NCBI GenBank assembly: GCA_013813145.1 | Contig: JACCSE010000373.1 | Location: 1-5,757 of the forward strand | Reading direction: 5' to 3' | Source: Gemmatimonadales bacterium | GTDB taxonomy: Bacteria > Gemmatimonadota > Gemmatimonadetes > Gemmatimonadales > GWC2-71-9 | Length of the DNA stretch: 5,757 bases | Part shown: piece by piece, positions 1 to 5,466 of the stretch | Layout of the letters: each line of letters opens with the position of its first letter | Numbering within the stretch: position 1 is the first letter of the stretch | The notes under the pieces: generated by a model | Database searches by the model: none | The model's input: only the letters and a program-made list of their open reading frames with translations | Told to the model about the DNA's origin: nothing | Translations under genes and position numbers: made by a program

Positions 1-372
1 GGGTTCGTCTCCAAGTACCTGAAGGGCGCCACGACCCCGAGCGGGAACACCGAGTTTCAGTTCCACGCCGGCAACCTGAACTTCAGCAGTACGGTGTACG
101 ACTGGCTCGTGGTCCAGGGCAATTCCAGCAAGGCCACCTACAAGGGCAGCGGGACGGTGAATGGCGCGTCCGGCTACGGCTTCCTCCTCTCCGCTGTGGA
201 CGGTGGCTCGAGTGGCGACAGGTTCCGAATCAAGATCTGGAACAAGGGCTCGGGAGCGATCGTATACGACAACCAGGTCTCGGGTGCCACCGGCGACGAC
301 GCCGACCCGACTACCGGGATCGCGGGGGGGAGCATCGTGATCCACACGGGGGGCAAGACCGCCTCGAGGTGA
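1..372 (+). CDS. C-terminal end of a secreted/surface protein (partial, 5' end outside window)
   Basis: The frame is open from the first base to a TGA at 370-372, giving 123 residues with no convincing start, so the gene begins upstream of the window. The visible part is rich in Gly, Ser, Thr, Asn and aromatic residues, has no cysteine and no membrane segment, and alternates in a way typical of beta-sandwich modules. Recognisable stretches are an N-terminal GFVSKYLKGA, a central YDWLVVQG, then YGFLLSAVDGG, DRFRIKIWNK and a closing GGSIVIH. From memory this pattern matches a conserved C-terminal module of large bacterial extracellular proteins, found after Ig-like, PKD or choice-of-anchor domains and, I believe, called the post-COAP-1 domain in NCBI models; that name is a recollection. 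The usual module ends near SIVIH, and here eight further residues follow. No sorting signal (LPXTG, PEP-CTERM, type IX) is visible. Two G runs (324-330 and 348-353) lie in the 3' end, but the reading frame gives a sensible domain end, so I see no frameshift. The function of the whole protein cannot be judged from this fragment. Confidence 0.8.
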   Translation, partial: GFVSKYLKGATTPSGNTEFQFHAGNLNFSSTVYDWLVVQGNSSKATYKGSGTVNGASGYGFLLSAVDGGSSGDRFRIKIWNKGSGAIVYDNQVSGATGDDADPTTGIAGGSIVIHTGGKTASR

Positions 373-381
373 GTTTGCCGC

Positions 382-1170
382 TCAGTCGTCGCGCGCCTTG
401 CGGATGACGCCCGGCAGGTTCGTCACCACTCCCGCCACCCCCCGCGCCCAGAGGCGCCGGGCGGTGGCGGGTTCGTTTATGGTCCAGACGTGGACCGGGC
501 ACCCGAACCCGTGGGCGGCCGCAACGAAGCGGCGCGTGGGGACCGGCACACCCCGATGGCGCAGAGGCACCGAGAGCAGGTCGTAGCGGGGTGCAGCCAC
601 GCGCCGTCGAAGCAGAACGTTCCAGTAGAGGTGGGAGATTTCGGGCCCCGACGCGGCCGAGGCGAAGGGTGGCTCGCGAAACGCTTCCAGGGCGGCCGGG
701 TGCTCGGAGGCGACGACGCAACGCTCGACCACGCCTTCCTGCACCAGGACGCGCCGCACCGCCTCCTGCGCCTCCGGCTCCTTCACCTCGATCAGCACCG
801 GCATCCGGGGGAAAGCCCACAGCACCTCGCCCAGCGTCGGCACCCGGAGCCCCTGGCCCCGATGGGGAAAGGTCGCGCCGCCGTCGGGCGAGAAGCCGGC
901 TCCGGCATCGAGGAGCCGGAGGTCGACCAGCGTCTGCGCGCGGACCGGCCCTTTCCCGTCGGTGGTGCGGTCGAGCGTCGGGTCGTGGATCACGACCGCC
1001 GCGCCGTCCGCCGAGAGGCGGACGTCCAGCTCTAAAGCGTCCGCGCCCTGCCCCGCAGCCAGCTCGAAGGCCGCCAGCGTGTTCTCCGGTGCGGCCGCCG
1101 AGGCCCCGCGGTGGGCGATGACGGGCCGGGCGTCGAGATCGAGGAGCGGGTTGGATGCTCTGGCCATCAT
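382..1170 (-). CDS. Glycerophosphodiester phosphodiesterase (GDPD family, cytoplasmic type)
   Basis: The 262-residue product is a full-length GDPD-family TIM barrel, the size of UgpQ-like enzymes, which hydrolyse glycerophosphodiesters from phospholipid turnover to sn-glycerol 3-phosphate and an alcohol. The hallmarks are in order: IAHRGAS then PENT (H20, R21, E29, N30), the metal-binding ELDVRLS (E47, D49), VVIHDPTLDRTT with catalytic H62, an LIEVKEP strand (E128, K130), VWTINEP near the end, and the closing GVAGVVTNLPGVI. The last motif has Asn where most family members have Asp (TDRP or TDYP), a mild deviation. No signal peptide or membrane segment is present, so it should be cytoplasmic. 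Two adjacent ATG codons lie at 1170 and 1167; the first is used here, and there is no Shine-Dalgarno sequence before either. A perfect TATAAT lies 8 nt upstream, suggesting a transcript with almost no leader. The gene diverges from the MFS exporter and converges on the surface-protein gene with a 9-bp gap. No glycerol-phosphate transporter is adjacent, so its substrate is unspecified. Confidence 0.93.
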   Translation of the reverse strand: MMARASNPLLDLDARPVIAHRGASAAAPENTLAAFELAAGQGADALELDVRLSADGAAVVIHDPTLDRTTDGKGPVRAQTLVDLRLLDAGAGFSPDGGATFPHRGQGLRVPTLGEVLWAFPRMPVLIEVKEPEAQEAVRRVLVQEGVVERCVVASEHPAALEAFREPPFASAASGPEISHLYWNVLLRRRVAAPRYDLLSVPLRHRGVPVPTRRFVAAAHGFGCPVHVWTINEPATARRLWARGVAGVVTNLPGVIRKARDD

Positions 1171-1178
1171 GACCGTTC

Positions 1179-1184
1179 ATTATA
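1179..1184 (-). promoter_or_regulatory. Predicted -10 box for the GDPD gene
   Basis: Read on the minus strand the hexamer is a perfect TATAAT in otherwise very G+C-rich DNA. It ends 8 nt before the first ATG of the phosphodiesterase gene, so transcription should begin about 2-3 nt before the start codon, giving an essentially leaderless mRNA. This agrees with the missing Shine-Dalgarno sequence. No TTGACA-like -35 box is found at 16-18 bp; the hexamer at 17 bp spacing reads GGATAA. A second candidate, GATAAT (1201-1206, minus strand), would give a leader of roughly 25 nt. Confidence 0.5.
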
Positions 1185-1197
1185 GCTGGGGCCCGGC
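1185..1197. promoter_or_regulatory. Small G/C palindrome between divergent promoters (possible operator)
   Basis: Thirteen bases form an imperfect inverted repeat, GCTGGG-G-CCCGGC, with five of six arm positions complementary and the sixth a T/G mismatch. It lies between the opposed -10-like boxes of the GDPD and MFS genes and abuts the GDPD box. A regulator bound here could affect both promoters. In G+C-rich DNA such short palindromes also arise by chance, and no regulator gene is adjacent, so this is only a candidate. Confidence 0.2.
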
Positions 1198-1199
1198 GC

Positions 1200-1205
1200 G
1201 ATTAT
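1200..1205 (+). promoter_or_regulatory. Predicted -10-like box for the MFS gene
   Basis: The hexamer GATTAT matches four of six positions of TATAAT and is one of only two A+T-rich patches in the 44-bp divergent spacer. It ends 9 nt before the GTG start of the exporter, which has no usable Shine-Dalgarno sequence: GGACGG directly abuts the start codon. A start of transcription about 3 nt before GTG would mirror the arrangement on the opposite strand. No -35 box is evident. Confidence 0.35.
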
Positions 1206-1214
1206 CCTGGACGG

Positions 1215-2531
1215 GTGTTCAGCGCGCTCAGCAGTCGCAACTACCGGGTCTTCCTGATGGGCCAGCTCGTCTCGCTCATCGGCACGTGGATGCAGACGGT
1301 AGCCCAGTCGTGGCTGGTGTACCGGCTCACCGGCTCCGCGGTCCTGCTCGGCACGGTCGCGTTCGCCAGCCAGATTCCCATCTTCCTGCTCTCGCCCCTC
1401 GGCGGCGTGGTTGCGGACCGGTGGGAGCGGCGCCGGGTCCTGCTGATCACCCAGTCGTGCATGATGGTGCTGGCGCTGGCATTGGCGTTGCTCACGCTCA
1501 CGGACCGGATCGAGGTCTGGCACGTGCTCGCGATCGCCGCCCTGCTCGGCATCGCCAACGGCTTCGACATCCCCACCCGCCAGTCGTTCGTCGTCCAGCT
1601 GGTGGAGCGGCGCGACCTGCTCAACGCGATCGCGCTCAACTCCTCGATGTTCAACGGTGCGCGGGTGGTCGGGCCCGCCGTCGCGGGGATCATAGTGGCC
1701 GCGGTAGGCGAGGGATGGTGCTTCTTCGCCAACTCGGTCAGCTACGTCGCGGTCCTCGCGAGCCTGCTCGCGCTCCGGCTCCCGCGCACGTCGCGCGAGG
1801 GCCCGCACGCGAGCCCCCTGGCCGACATCGCCGAAGGATGGCGCTTCGTGGCGGGCACCGCCCCGATCCGGGCACTCCTCGTCCTGCTCGGGGTCGTCAG
1901 CCTGACCGGCATGCCCTACGCCGTGCTCATGCCGGTCATGGCGGAGGACGTGCTGCACGCCGGGGCGCGCGGGCTCGGCATTCTGATGGGTGCGGCGGGC
2001 ACGGGCGCGCTGATCGGCGCGCTGGTGCTGGCGCGCCGGAACTCCCTCCGGGGTCTCGGGCGCATCGTCGCGCTGGGCGCGCTCTCGTTCGGGGTCTTTC
2101 TCATCCTGTTCTCGCTCTCGCGACAGTTCTGGCTTTCGGTGGCGCTGCTCCTGCCGATGGGGCTCTCGCTGCTGTTCCAGATGGCCTCCTCGAACACGCT
2201 GGTCCAGTCCATGGTGCCGGACCGCCTGCGCGGGCGGGTAATGTCGGTATACTCGATGACCTTCATGGGCATGGCTCCCATCGGAGCCCTGCTCGCGGGC
2301 ACCGCCGCCGAGTCGCTCGGCGCGCCGGCCACGATCGCGGCGGGCGGAGCGGTGAGCATCGTCGCCGCACTCCTCTTCTGGCGTCGGCTGCCGGAGCTCA
2401 CGCCCGAAGCGAGGAGGCTGGTACGGGAGCAGGCGGAGAGCCAGGAGGTCGCGGTACCGCGACCAGCCCTGCCTGTCATCCTGAAGGAGCGGAGCGACCT
2501 CGCTGTCATCCCGAAGGAGCGAAGCGACTGA
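1215..2531 (+). CDS. MFS_3/EntS-type major facilitator exporter, C-terminus encoded by a repeat
   Basis: The 438-residue product is a 12-helix major facilitator permease of the MFS_3 (EntS/YfiS-like) group, proton-coupled inner-membrane exporters of drugs or siderophores; the substrate here is unknown. Signatures are the opening SRNYRVFLMGQLVS, then GTWMQTVAQSWLVY (residues 23-36), the helix 2/3 loop motif GGVVADRWERRR (63-74), NGFDIPTRQSFVVQLV (115-130), LLNAIALNSSMFNGARVVGPAVAG (about 135-158) read here as family landmarks, and DRLRGRVMSVY in the second half. The GTG start follows an in-frame stop at 1170-1172, so no earlier start is likely. The native protein appears to end near the basic, soluble stretch after LPELTPEARRLVREQAE. 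The last 19 residues, PVILKERSDL and AVIPKERSD, are two in-frame 10-codon repeats, and the TGA stop also lies inside the dispersed repeat, so the original tail has probably been replaced or extended. The gene diverges from GDPD and precedes pdxH by 54 bp, probably without functional linkage. Confidence 0.93.
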   Translation: MFSALSSRNYRVFLMGQLVSLIGTWMQTVAQSWLVYRLTGSAVLLGTVAFASQIPIFLLSPLGGVVADRWERRRVLLITQSCMMVLALALALLTLTDRIEVWHVLAIAALLGIANGFDIPTRQSFVVQLVERRDLLNAIALNSSMFNGARVVGPAVAGIIVAAVGEGWCFFANSVSYVAVLASLLALRLPRTSREGPHASPLADIAEGWRFVAGTAPIRALLVLLGVVSLTGMPYAVLMPVMAEDVLHAGARGLGILMGAAGTGALIGALVLARRNSLRGLGRIVALGALSFGVFLILFSLSRQFWLSVALLLPMGLSLLFQMASSNTLVQSMVPDRLRGRVMSVYSMTFMGMAPIGALLAGTAAESLGAPATIAAGGAVSIVAALLFWRRLPELTPEARRLVREQAESQEVAVPRPALPVILKERSDLAVIPKERSD

Positions 2532-2556
2532 GGGATCTTGCCCGGCAATGGCTCGA
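2474..2556 (+). repeat. Half copy of a dispersed palindromic repeat, with a tandem partial arm
   Basis: Two units start with TGTCATCC at 2474 and 2504, exactly 30 bp apart. The first is an arm only, running straight into the second. From 2504 the second follows the full copy at 5371-5455: both begin TGTCATCCCGA and share 16 identical bases, GAGGGATCTTGCCCGG, at 2530-2545 and 5390-5405. They then run on as AATGGCTCGA here against AATGGGTCGA there. Similarity stops at about 2556, one base short of the symmetry centre of the full copy, so this is the left half without its returning arm. It differs by about 7 extra bases in the arm and an extra C at 2546. The element covers the MFS 3' end, its stop codon and part of the pdxH leader. 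No transposase or clear target-site duplication is visible. Confidence 0.85.
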
Positions 2557-2576
2557 CCCGCGCGCCCAAGCTACAC

Positions 2577-2581
2577 AGGAG
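2577..2581 (+). promoter_or_regulatory. pdxH: Shine-Dalgarno sequence deciding the pdxH start
   Basis: AGGAG lies 4 nt before the ATG at 2586. It is the only clear ribosome binding site in the window and supports that ATG over the in-frame TTG at 2538, which falls inside the repeat and would add 16 unrelated residues. That makes pdxH a leadered, Shine-Dalgarno gene beside two genes that appear leaderless. Confidence 0.7.
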
Positions 2582-2585
2582 CCCC

Positions 2586-3236
2586 ATGACCATCCCCTCC
2601 TCCATCGCCGACCTCCGCCGCGAGTACGCCCACGCCCGCCTGGACGAGCGCGACGTGAGCCCCGACCCCATCGTCGAGTTCGCCCGCTGGTTCGACCAGA
2701 CTCAGGAGGCCCAGCTTCCCGAGCCCAACGCCATGACGCTGGCGACGGCCACCGCCGCCGGCGCCCCGTCCGCCCGGATCGTCCTCCTCAAGGCCTTCGA
2801 CGACCGGGGGTTCGTCTTCTTCACCGACTACCGTAGCCGCAAGGGCGCCGAGCTCGAGGCCAACCCCCTGGCGGCGCTGGTGTTCTACTGGGGCGAGCTG
2901 GAGCGCCAGGTGCGGATCACGGGTGGGGTGACCCTGGCTTCGCGGGAGGAGTCGGAGCAGTACTTCCGGAGCCGGCCGCTCGGCAGCCGGCTCGGCGCGT
3001 GGGCGTCGCACCAGAGCCGGGTGATTCCGGGGCGGGCGGTGCTGGAGGCGGACCTACGGGAGGTCGGGTCGCGGTTTACGGAGGGCGACGTGCCGCTGCC
3101 GCCGCACTGGGGTGGGTATCGGGTGGTGCCGGAGGCGATCGAGTTCTGGCAGGGGCGGGAGAGCCGGCTGCACGATCGGATTCGGTATGTGCGGGAGGGG
3201 GGGAGGAGGTGGAGGGTGGAGCGGTTGTCGCCTTGA
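2586..3236 (+). CDS. pdxH: Pyridoxamine/pyridoxine 5'-phosphate oxidase
   Basis: This FMN enzyme oxidises pyridoxine or pyridoxamine 5'-phosphate to pyridoxal 5'-phosphate with O2, releasing H2O2; it acts in the cytoplasm, in vitamin B6 salvage and at the end of the DXP-dependent pathway. The 216 residues match the family length (218 in E. coli). The N-terminal RREY helix is followed by DPIVEFARWF, the FMN-binding RIVLLK (64-69), FVFFTDYRSRKGAEL (about 76-90) and FYWGELERQVRITG (about 100-113). Then come YFRSRPLGSRLGAWASHQS and the C-terminal PNPOx dimerisation part with WGGYRVVPEAIEFWQGR and SRLHDR, whose Arg and His bind the substrate phosphate and ring region in known structures. It ends in RRWRVERLSP, like the usual ERLAP ending. 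The ATG is chosen because of the AGGAG before it. The gene may be co-transcribed with the MFS gene or use an unseen promoter in the 54-bp gap. Its third-base choice switches from C to G midway (see findings). It converges on the beta-oxidation gene with 7 bp between stops. Confidence 0.96.
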   Translation: MTIPSSIADLRREYAHARLDERDVSPDPIVEFARWFDQTQEAQLPEPNAMTLATATAAGAPSARIVLLKAFDDRGFVFFTDYRSRKGAELEANPLAALVFYWGELERQVRITGGVTLASREESEQYFRSRPLGSRLGAWASHQSRVIPGRAVLEADLREVGSRFTEGDVPLPPHWGGYRVVPEAIEFWQGRESRLHDRIRYVREGGRRWRVERLSP

Positions 3237-3243
3237 TGACTCG

Positions 3244-5334
3244 TCAGTTCCATCGAGGCGCGGATGACTCCGCCAGCCGCTTCAGCAGCGGTGCCGGCGT
3301 CCAAAAGGCGGGATCGCCATGCGGGTTATGCGCGAACTCCCGCACCCGCAGTAAAACCTGATCCAATCCCACCTGGTCGGCATAGAACATCGGTCCACCG
3401 CGTGCTCGGGGAAAGCCGTAACCGGTGAGATACACGACGTCGATGTCGCTCGCCCGTGCAGCGATCCCTTCCTCGAGGATCCGCGCCCCCTCGTTCACCA
3501 GGGCATAGACCAGGCGGTCAACGATTTCGCTGTCGTCGATCTGGCGCGGAGCGACCCCGATCTCCGCCCGGTGCGTCGTGACGAGTTCCTCCACCACGGC
3601 CGATGGGGTCGAGCGACGCGGGCCCTCGGGATAGTCGTACCAGCCGCCTCCCGTCTTCTGACCCAAGCGCCCGAGCTGGCAGAGCTTGTCAGGCAAGCTG
3701 GAGCAGAGATACCCGGGACGTTCCGCACGACGACGCTGGCGAATCGCCAGGCTGACATCGTGGCCTACCAGATCGCCCACCCGAAACGGACCCATCACCA
3801 TCCCGAATGACTCCATGGCCCGGTCAATCTCTTGGGGCGCCGCGCCTTCCTCGATCAGGTACCAGGCCTGCCTGGAACTGGCTTCGAGCATCCGATTGCC
3901 GATGAATCCGTCGCATACACCCGATACCACCGCCACCTTCCGAAGTGCCTTGCCGAGCCTGAGCGCCGTGGCCAGCACCTCGGGCGCCGTCGCCCGGCCG
4001 CGCACGACCTCCAGGAGACGCATCACGTTCGCCGGGCTGAAGAAGTGAAGGCCGAGCACGTCGGAGGGCCGCCGAGTGAAGCCGGCGATGGTGTTGACGT
4101 CGAGCGTCGAGGTGTTGGTCGCGAGGATGGCGCCTGGCTTCATCACCTGGTCGAGCGCGATGAACACCTGGCGCTTGACCTCCATGGATTCGAACACAGC
4201 TTCGATCACCACGTCGGCCTGACCGATCGTCTCGTAGGAGAGGGTCGGCCGGAGGAGCGCAAGCCGGCGATCTCGTTCGCTCGCCGTGAGCTTGCCCTTC
4301 TTCACCTGCCCGTCGTAGATGCCCACAACGCGCGCCACGCCGCGATCGAGCGCCGCCTCGCCGGCCTCGGTGAGCCAGAGGGGGATACCGGCATCGAGCA
4401 GAGCGACGGCGATGCCCGCGCCCATGGTGCCCGCGCCGATGACGGAGGCCTGGTCGAGCGGACGGACGGGAGTGGATGCCGTGATGCCGTCCACCTTGGC
4501 GGCGGTGCGTTCGGCGAAGAAGGCGTGCCTGAGTCCCTTCGACTCCGGCGTATCCATCAGTTCGAGGAAGGCGCGCCGCTCGATGGCGAGCCCTTCATCG
4601 AAAGGTCCGGCTGCGGCTTCGATCGCGTCTACCGCGCGCATGGGGGCCGGCAGCACGGGCCGACCCGCTTTGAGTCTGGCTCGAGCGGCCTCGCCCAGGG
4701 CCGCCAGGTTCGGTTCGTTGAGCGGGATGTCGCGGGTCCTTGGCGGCGGCTTCGTCGCGACTTCGGCTGAGGCTGCGAGCTCCACTGCACGAGCCAGTGG
4801 ATCGCTGTTCACCACGAGGTCAAGTAGGGCGGTGTTCGCCAGGCCGGTCGCCGGCACCGGCTCGCCGTTCACGATCATGTCGATCGCCCTTTCCATCCCG
4901 ACCAGCCGCGGCAGCCGCTGCGTGCCACCCGCCCCGGGCAGAAGACCAAGGTTGACCTCCGGCAGGCCCAGCTTCGCGTCCGCGCTTGCGACTCGATAGT
5001 GCGCCGCCAGTGCTAGCTCGAGGCCGCCGCCGAGGCAGGTCCCGGCGATCGCGGCGACAACCGGCTTGGCACTCGTCTCCACGAGATCGATGAGCTGGCG
5101 CAGGGTGGGATCCGCATTGCTCGCGGGCGTGCCGAACTCCCGGATGTCTGCGCCGGCGGAGAAGAGACCAACGGCGCCGGTGAGGACGATGGTCCGGACG
5201 GAGGGGTCGGCTTGGGCGCGCGCCAGGGCCGCGGAGATGCCGGCGCGGACGGCGTGCGACAGGCCGTTGACGGGTGGATTGGCGAAGGAGATGACCGCGA
5301 CGGCGCGGTCGAGTCGGTAGCTGATGTCAGGCAT
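3244..5334 (-). CDS. Bifunctional enoyl-CoA hydratase / 3-hydroxyacyl-CoA dehydrogenase (EHHADH/FadJ-like)
   Basis: This fusion performs two beta-oxidation steps: hydration of trans-2-enoyl-CoA and NAD-dependent oxidation of the resulting L-3-hydroxyacyl-CoA. The hydratase (about 1-190) has the oxyanion-hole segments FSAGADIREFG (58-68) and GTCLGGGLE (98-106), with both catalytic acids, E106 and E126 (GLPEVNLG). The Rossmann domain starts at SVIGAGTMGAG (GxGxxG at 300-305), followed by VVIEAVFE, TNTST (S409) and HFFSPANVMRLLEVV with catalytic H430 and E442. DGFIGNRM follows, with N480. Two C-terminal dehydrogenase repeats hold GQKTGGGWYDY and GYGFPRARGGPMFYAD. These C-terminal motifs resemble the peroxisomal EHHADH enzyme more than E. 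coli FadB, so I leave the symbol blank. The ATG at 5334 (696 residues) is preferred because homologues begin close to it; the in-frame ATG at 5376 lies in the palindromic repeat. No Shine-Dalgarno sequence or -10 box is visible, so it probably depends on transcription from the upstream ligase gene. No thiolase gene is in view. Confidence 0.95.
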   Translation of the reverse strand: MPDISYRLDRAVAVISFANPPVNGLSHAVRAGISAALARAQADPSVRTIVLTGAVGLFSAGADIREFGTPASNADPTLRQLIDLVETSAKPVVAAIAGTCLGGGLELALAAHYRVASADAKLGLPEVNLGLLPGAGGTQRLPRLVGMERAIDMIVNGEPVPATGLANTALLDLVVNSDPLARAVELAASAEVATKPPPRTRDIPLNEPNLAALGEAARARLKAGRPVLPAPMRAVDAIEAAAGPFDEGLAIERRAFLELMDTPESKGLRHAFFAERTAAKVDGITASTPVRPLDQASVIGAGTMGAGIAVALLDAGIPLWLTEAGEAALDRGVARVVGIYDGQVKKGKLTASERDRRLALLRPTLSYETIGQADVVIEAVFESMEVKRQVFIALDQVMKPGAILATNTSTLDVNTIAGFTRRPSDVLGLHFFSPANVMRLLEVVRGRATAPEVLATALRLGKALRKVAVVSGVCDGFIGNRMLEASSRQAWYLIEEGAAPQEIDRAMESFGMVMGPFRVGDLVGHDVSLAIRQRRRAERPGYLCSSLPDKLCQLGRLGQKTGGGWYDYPEGPRRSTPSAVVEELVTTHRAEIGVAPRQIDDSEIVDRLVYALVNEGARILEEGIAARASDIDVVYLTGYGFPRARGGPMFYADQVGLDQVLLRVREFAHNPHGDPAFWTPAPLLKRLAESSAPRWN

Positions 5335-5370
5335 TCGGATGAGCTTGGCGGAAGGTGGGTAACGAGTCCG

Positions 5371-5455
5371 TGTCATCCCGAGCGAACGCGAGGGATCTTG
5401 CCCGGAATGGGTCGAGCTCGGCCCAGCGAGATTCCTCGCTCCGCTCGGGATGACA
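5371..5455. repeat. Full-length palindromic dispersed repeat (about 85 bp)
   Basis: The left arm (5371-5401) and right arm (5426-5455) both read TGTCATCCCGAGCG from their outer ends. They pair over about 30 bp with three mismatches and a one-base indel. The bases between them also form a palindrome: 5408-5425 is TGGGTCGAG followed by CTCGGCCCA, eight of nine pairs complementary, centred between 5416 and 5417. Only 5402-5407 (CCGGAA) is unpaired, so the whole element can fold as a long hairpin or cruciform with almost no loop. It occupies most of the 132-bp gap between the ligase and the bifunctional enzyme and starts 11 bp past the ligase stop. There is no T tract, so it is not a classical intrinsic terminator, but its RNA could stabilise or attenuate the ligase message. 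It resembles REP/BIME-type or MITE-like elements; I cannot name a family. Confidence 0.88.
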
Positions 5456-5466
5456 ACGCGCGCGCT

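Noticed and set aside
324..353. Frameshift suspected at the G7 and G6 runs in the first gene
   Set aside because: The frame through both runs gives the expected module ending (GGSIVIH) and a stop shortly after; nothing indicates a broken gene.
352..379. Possible terminator hairpin GGCAA...TTGCC at the end of the surface-protein gene
   Set aside because: The stem is only 5 bp with an 18-nt loop and no T tract, so chance is a sufficient explanation.
311..1180. A 289-residue minus-strand frame almost coextensive with GDPD
   Set aside because: It is a shadow of the GDPD gene in the neighbouring frame, Arg/Pro/Gly-rich and without motifs, while the GDPD frame carries all catalytic residues.
2474..2533. 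CRISPR-like array of 30-bp spaced repeats
   Set aside because: There are only two units, they abut without spacers, and they belong to the same element as the palindrome at 5371-5455.
962..2836. A 624-residue open frame on the plus strand crossing GDPD, MFS and pdxH
   Set aside because: It overlaps three well-supported genes in another frame, its translation is dominated by Arg, Ala, Gly and Pro as expected for a shifted G+C-rich frame, and no family motif appears.
3832..4770. A 312-residue plus-strand frame opposite the bifunctional enzyme
   Set aside because: The minus-strand frame has complete hydratase and dehydrogenase motifs across this stretch; the opposite frame is low-complexity antisense translation.
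5371..5455. Classical Rho-independent terminator for the ligase gene
   Set aside because: The stem is far longer than usual, has no U tract on either strand, and is repeated elsewhere in the window at a different kind of site; a dispersed repeat fits better.
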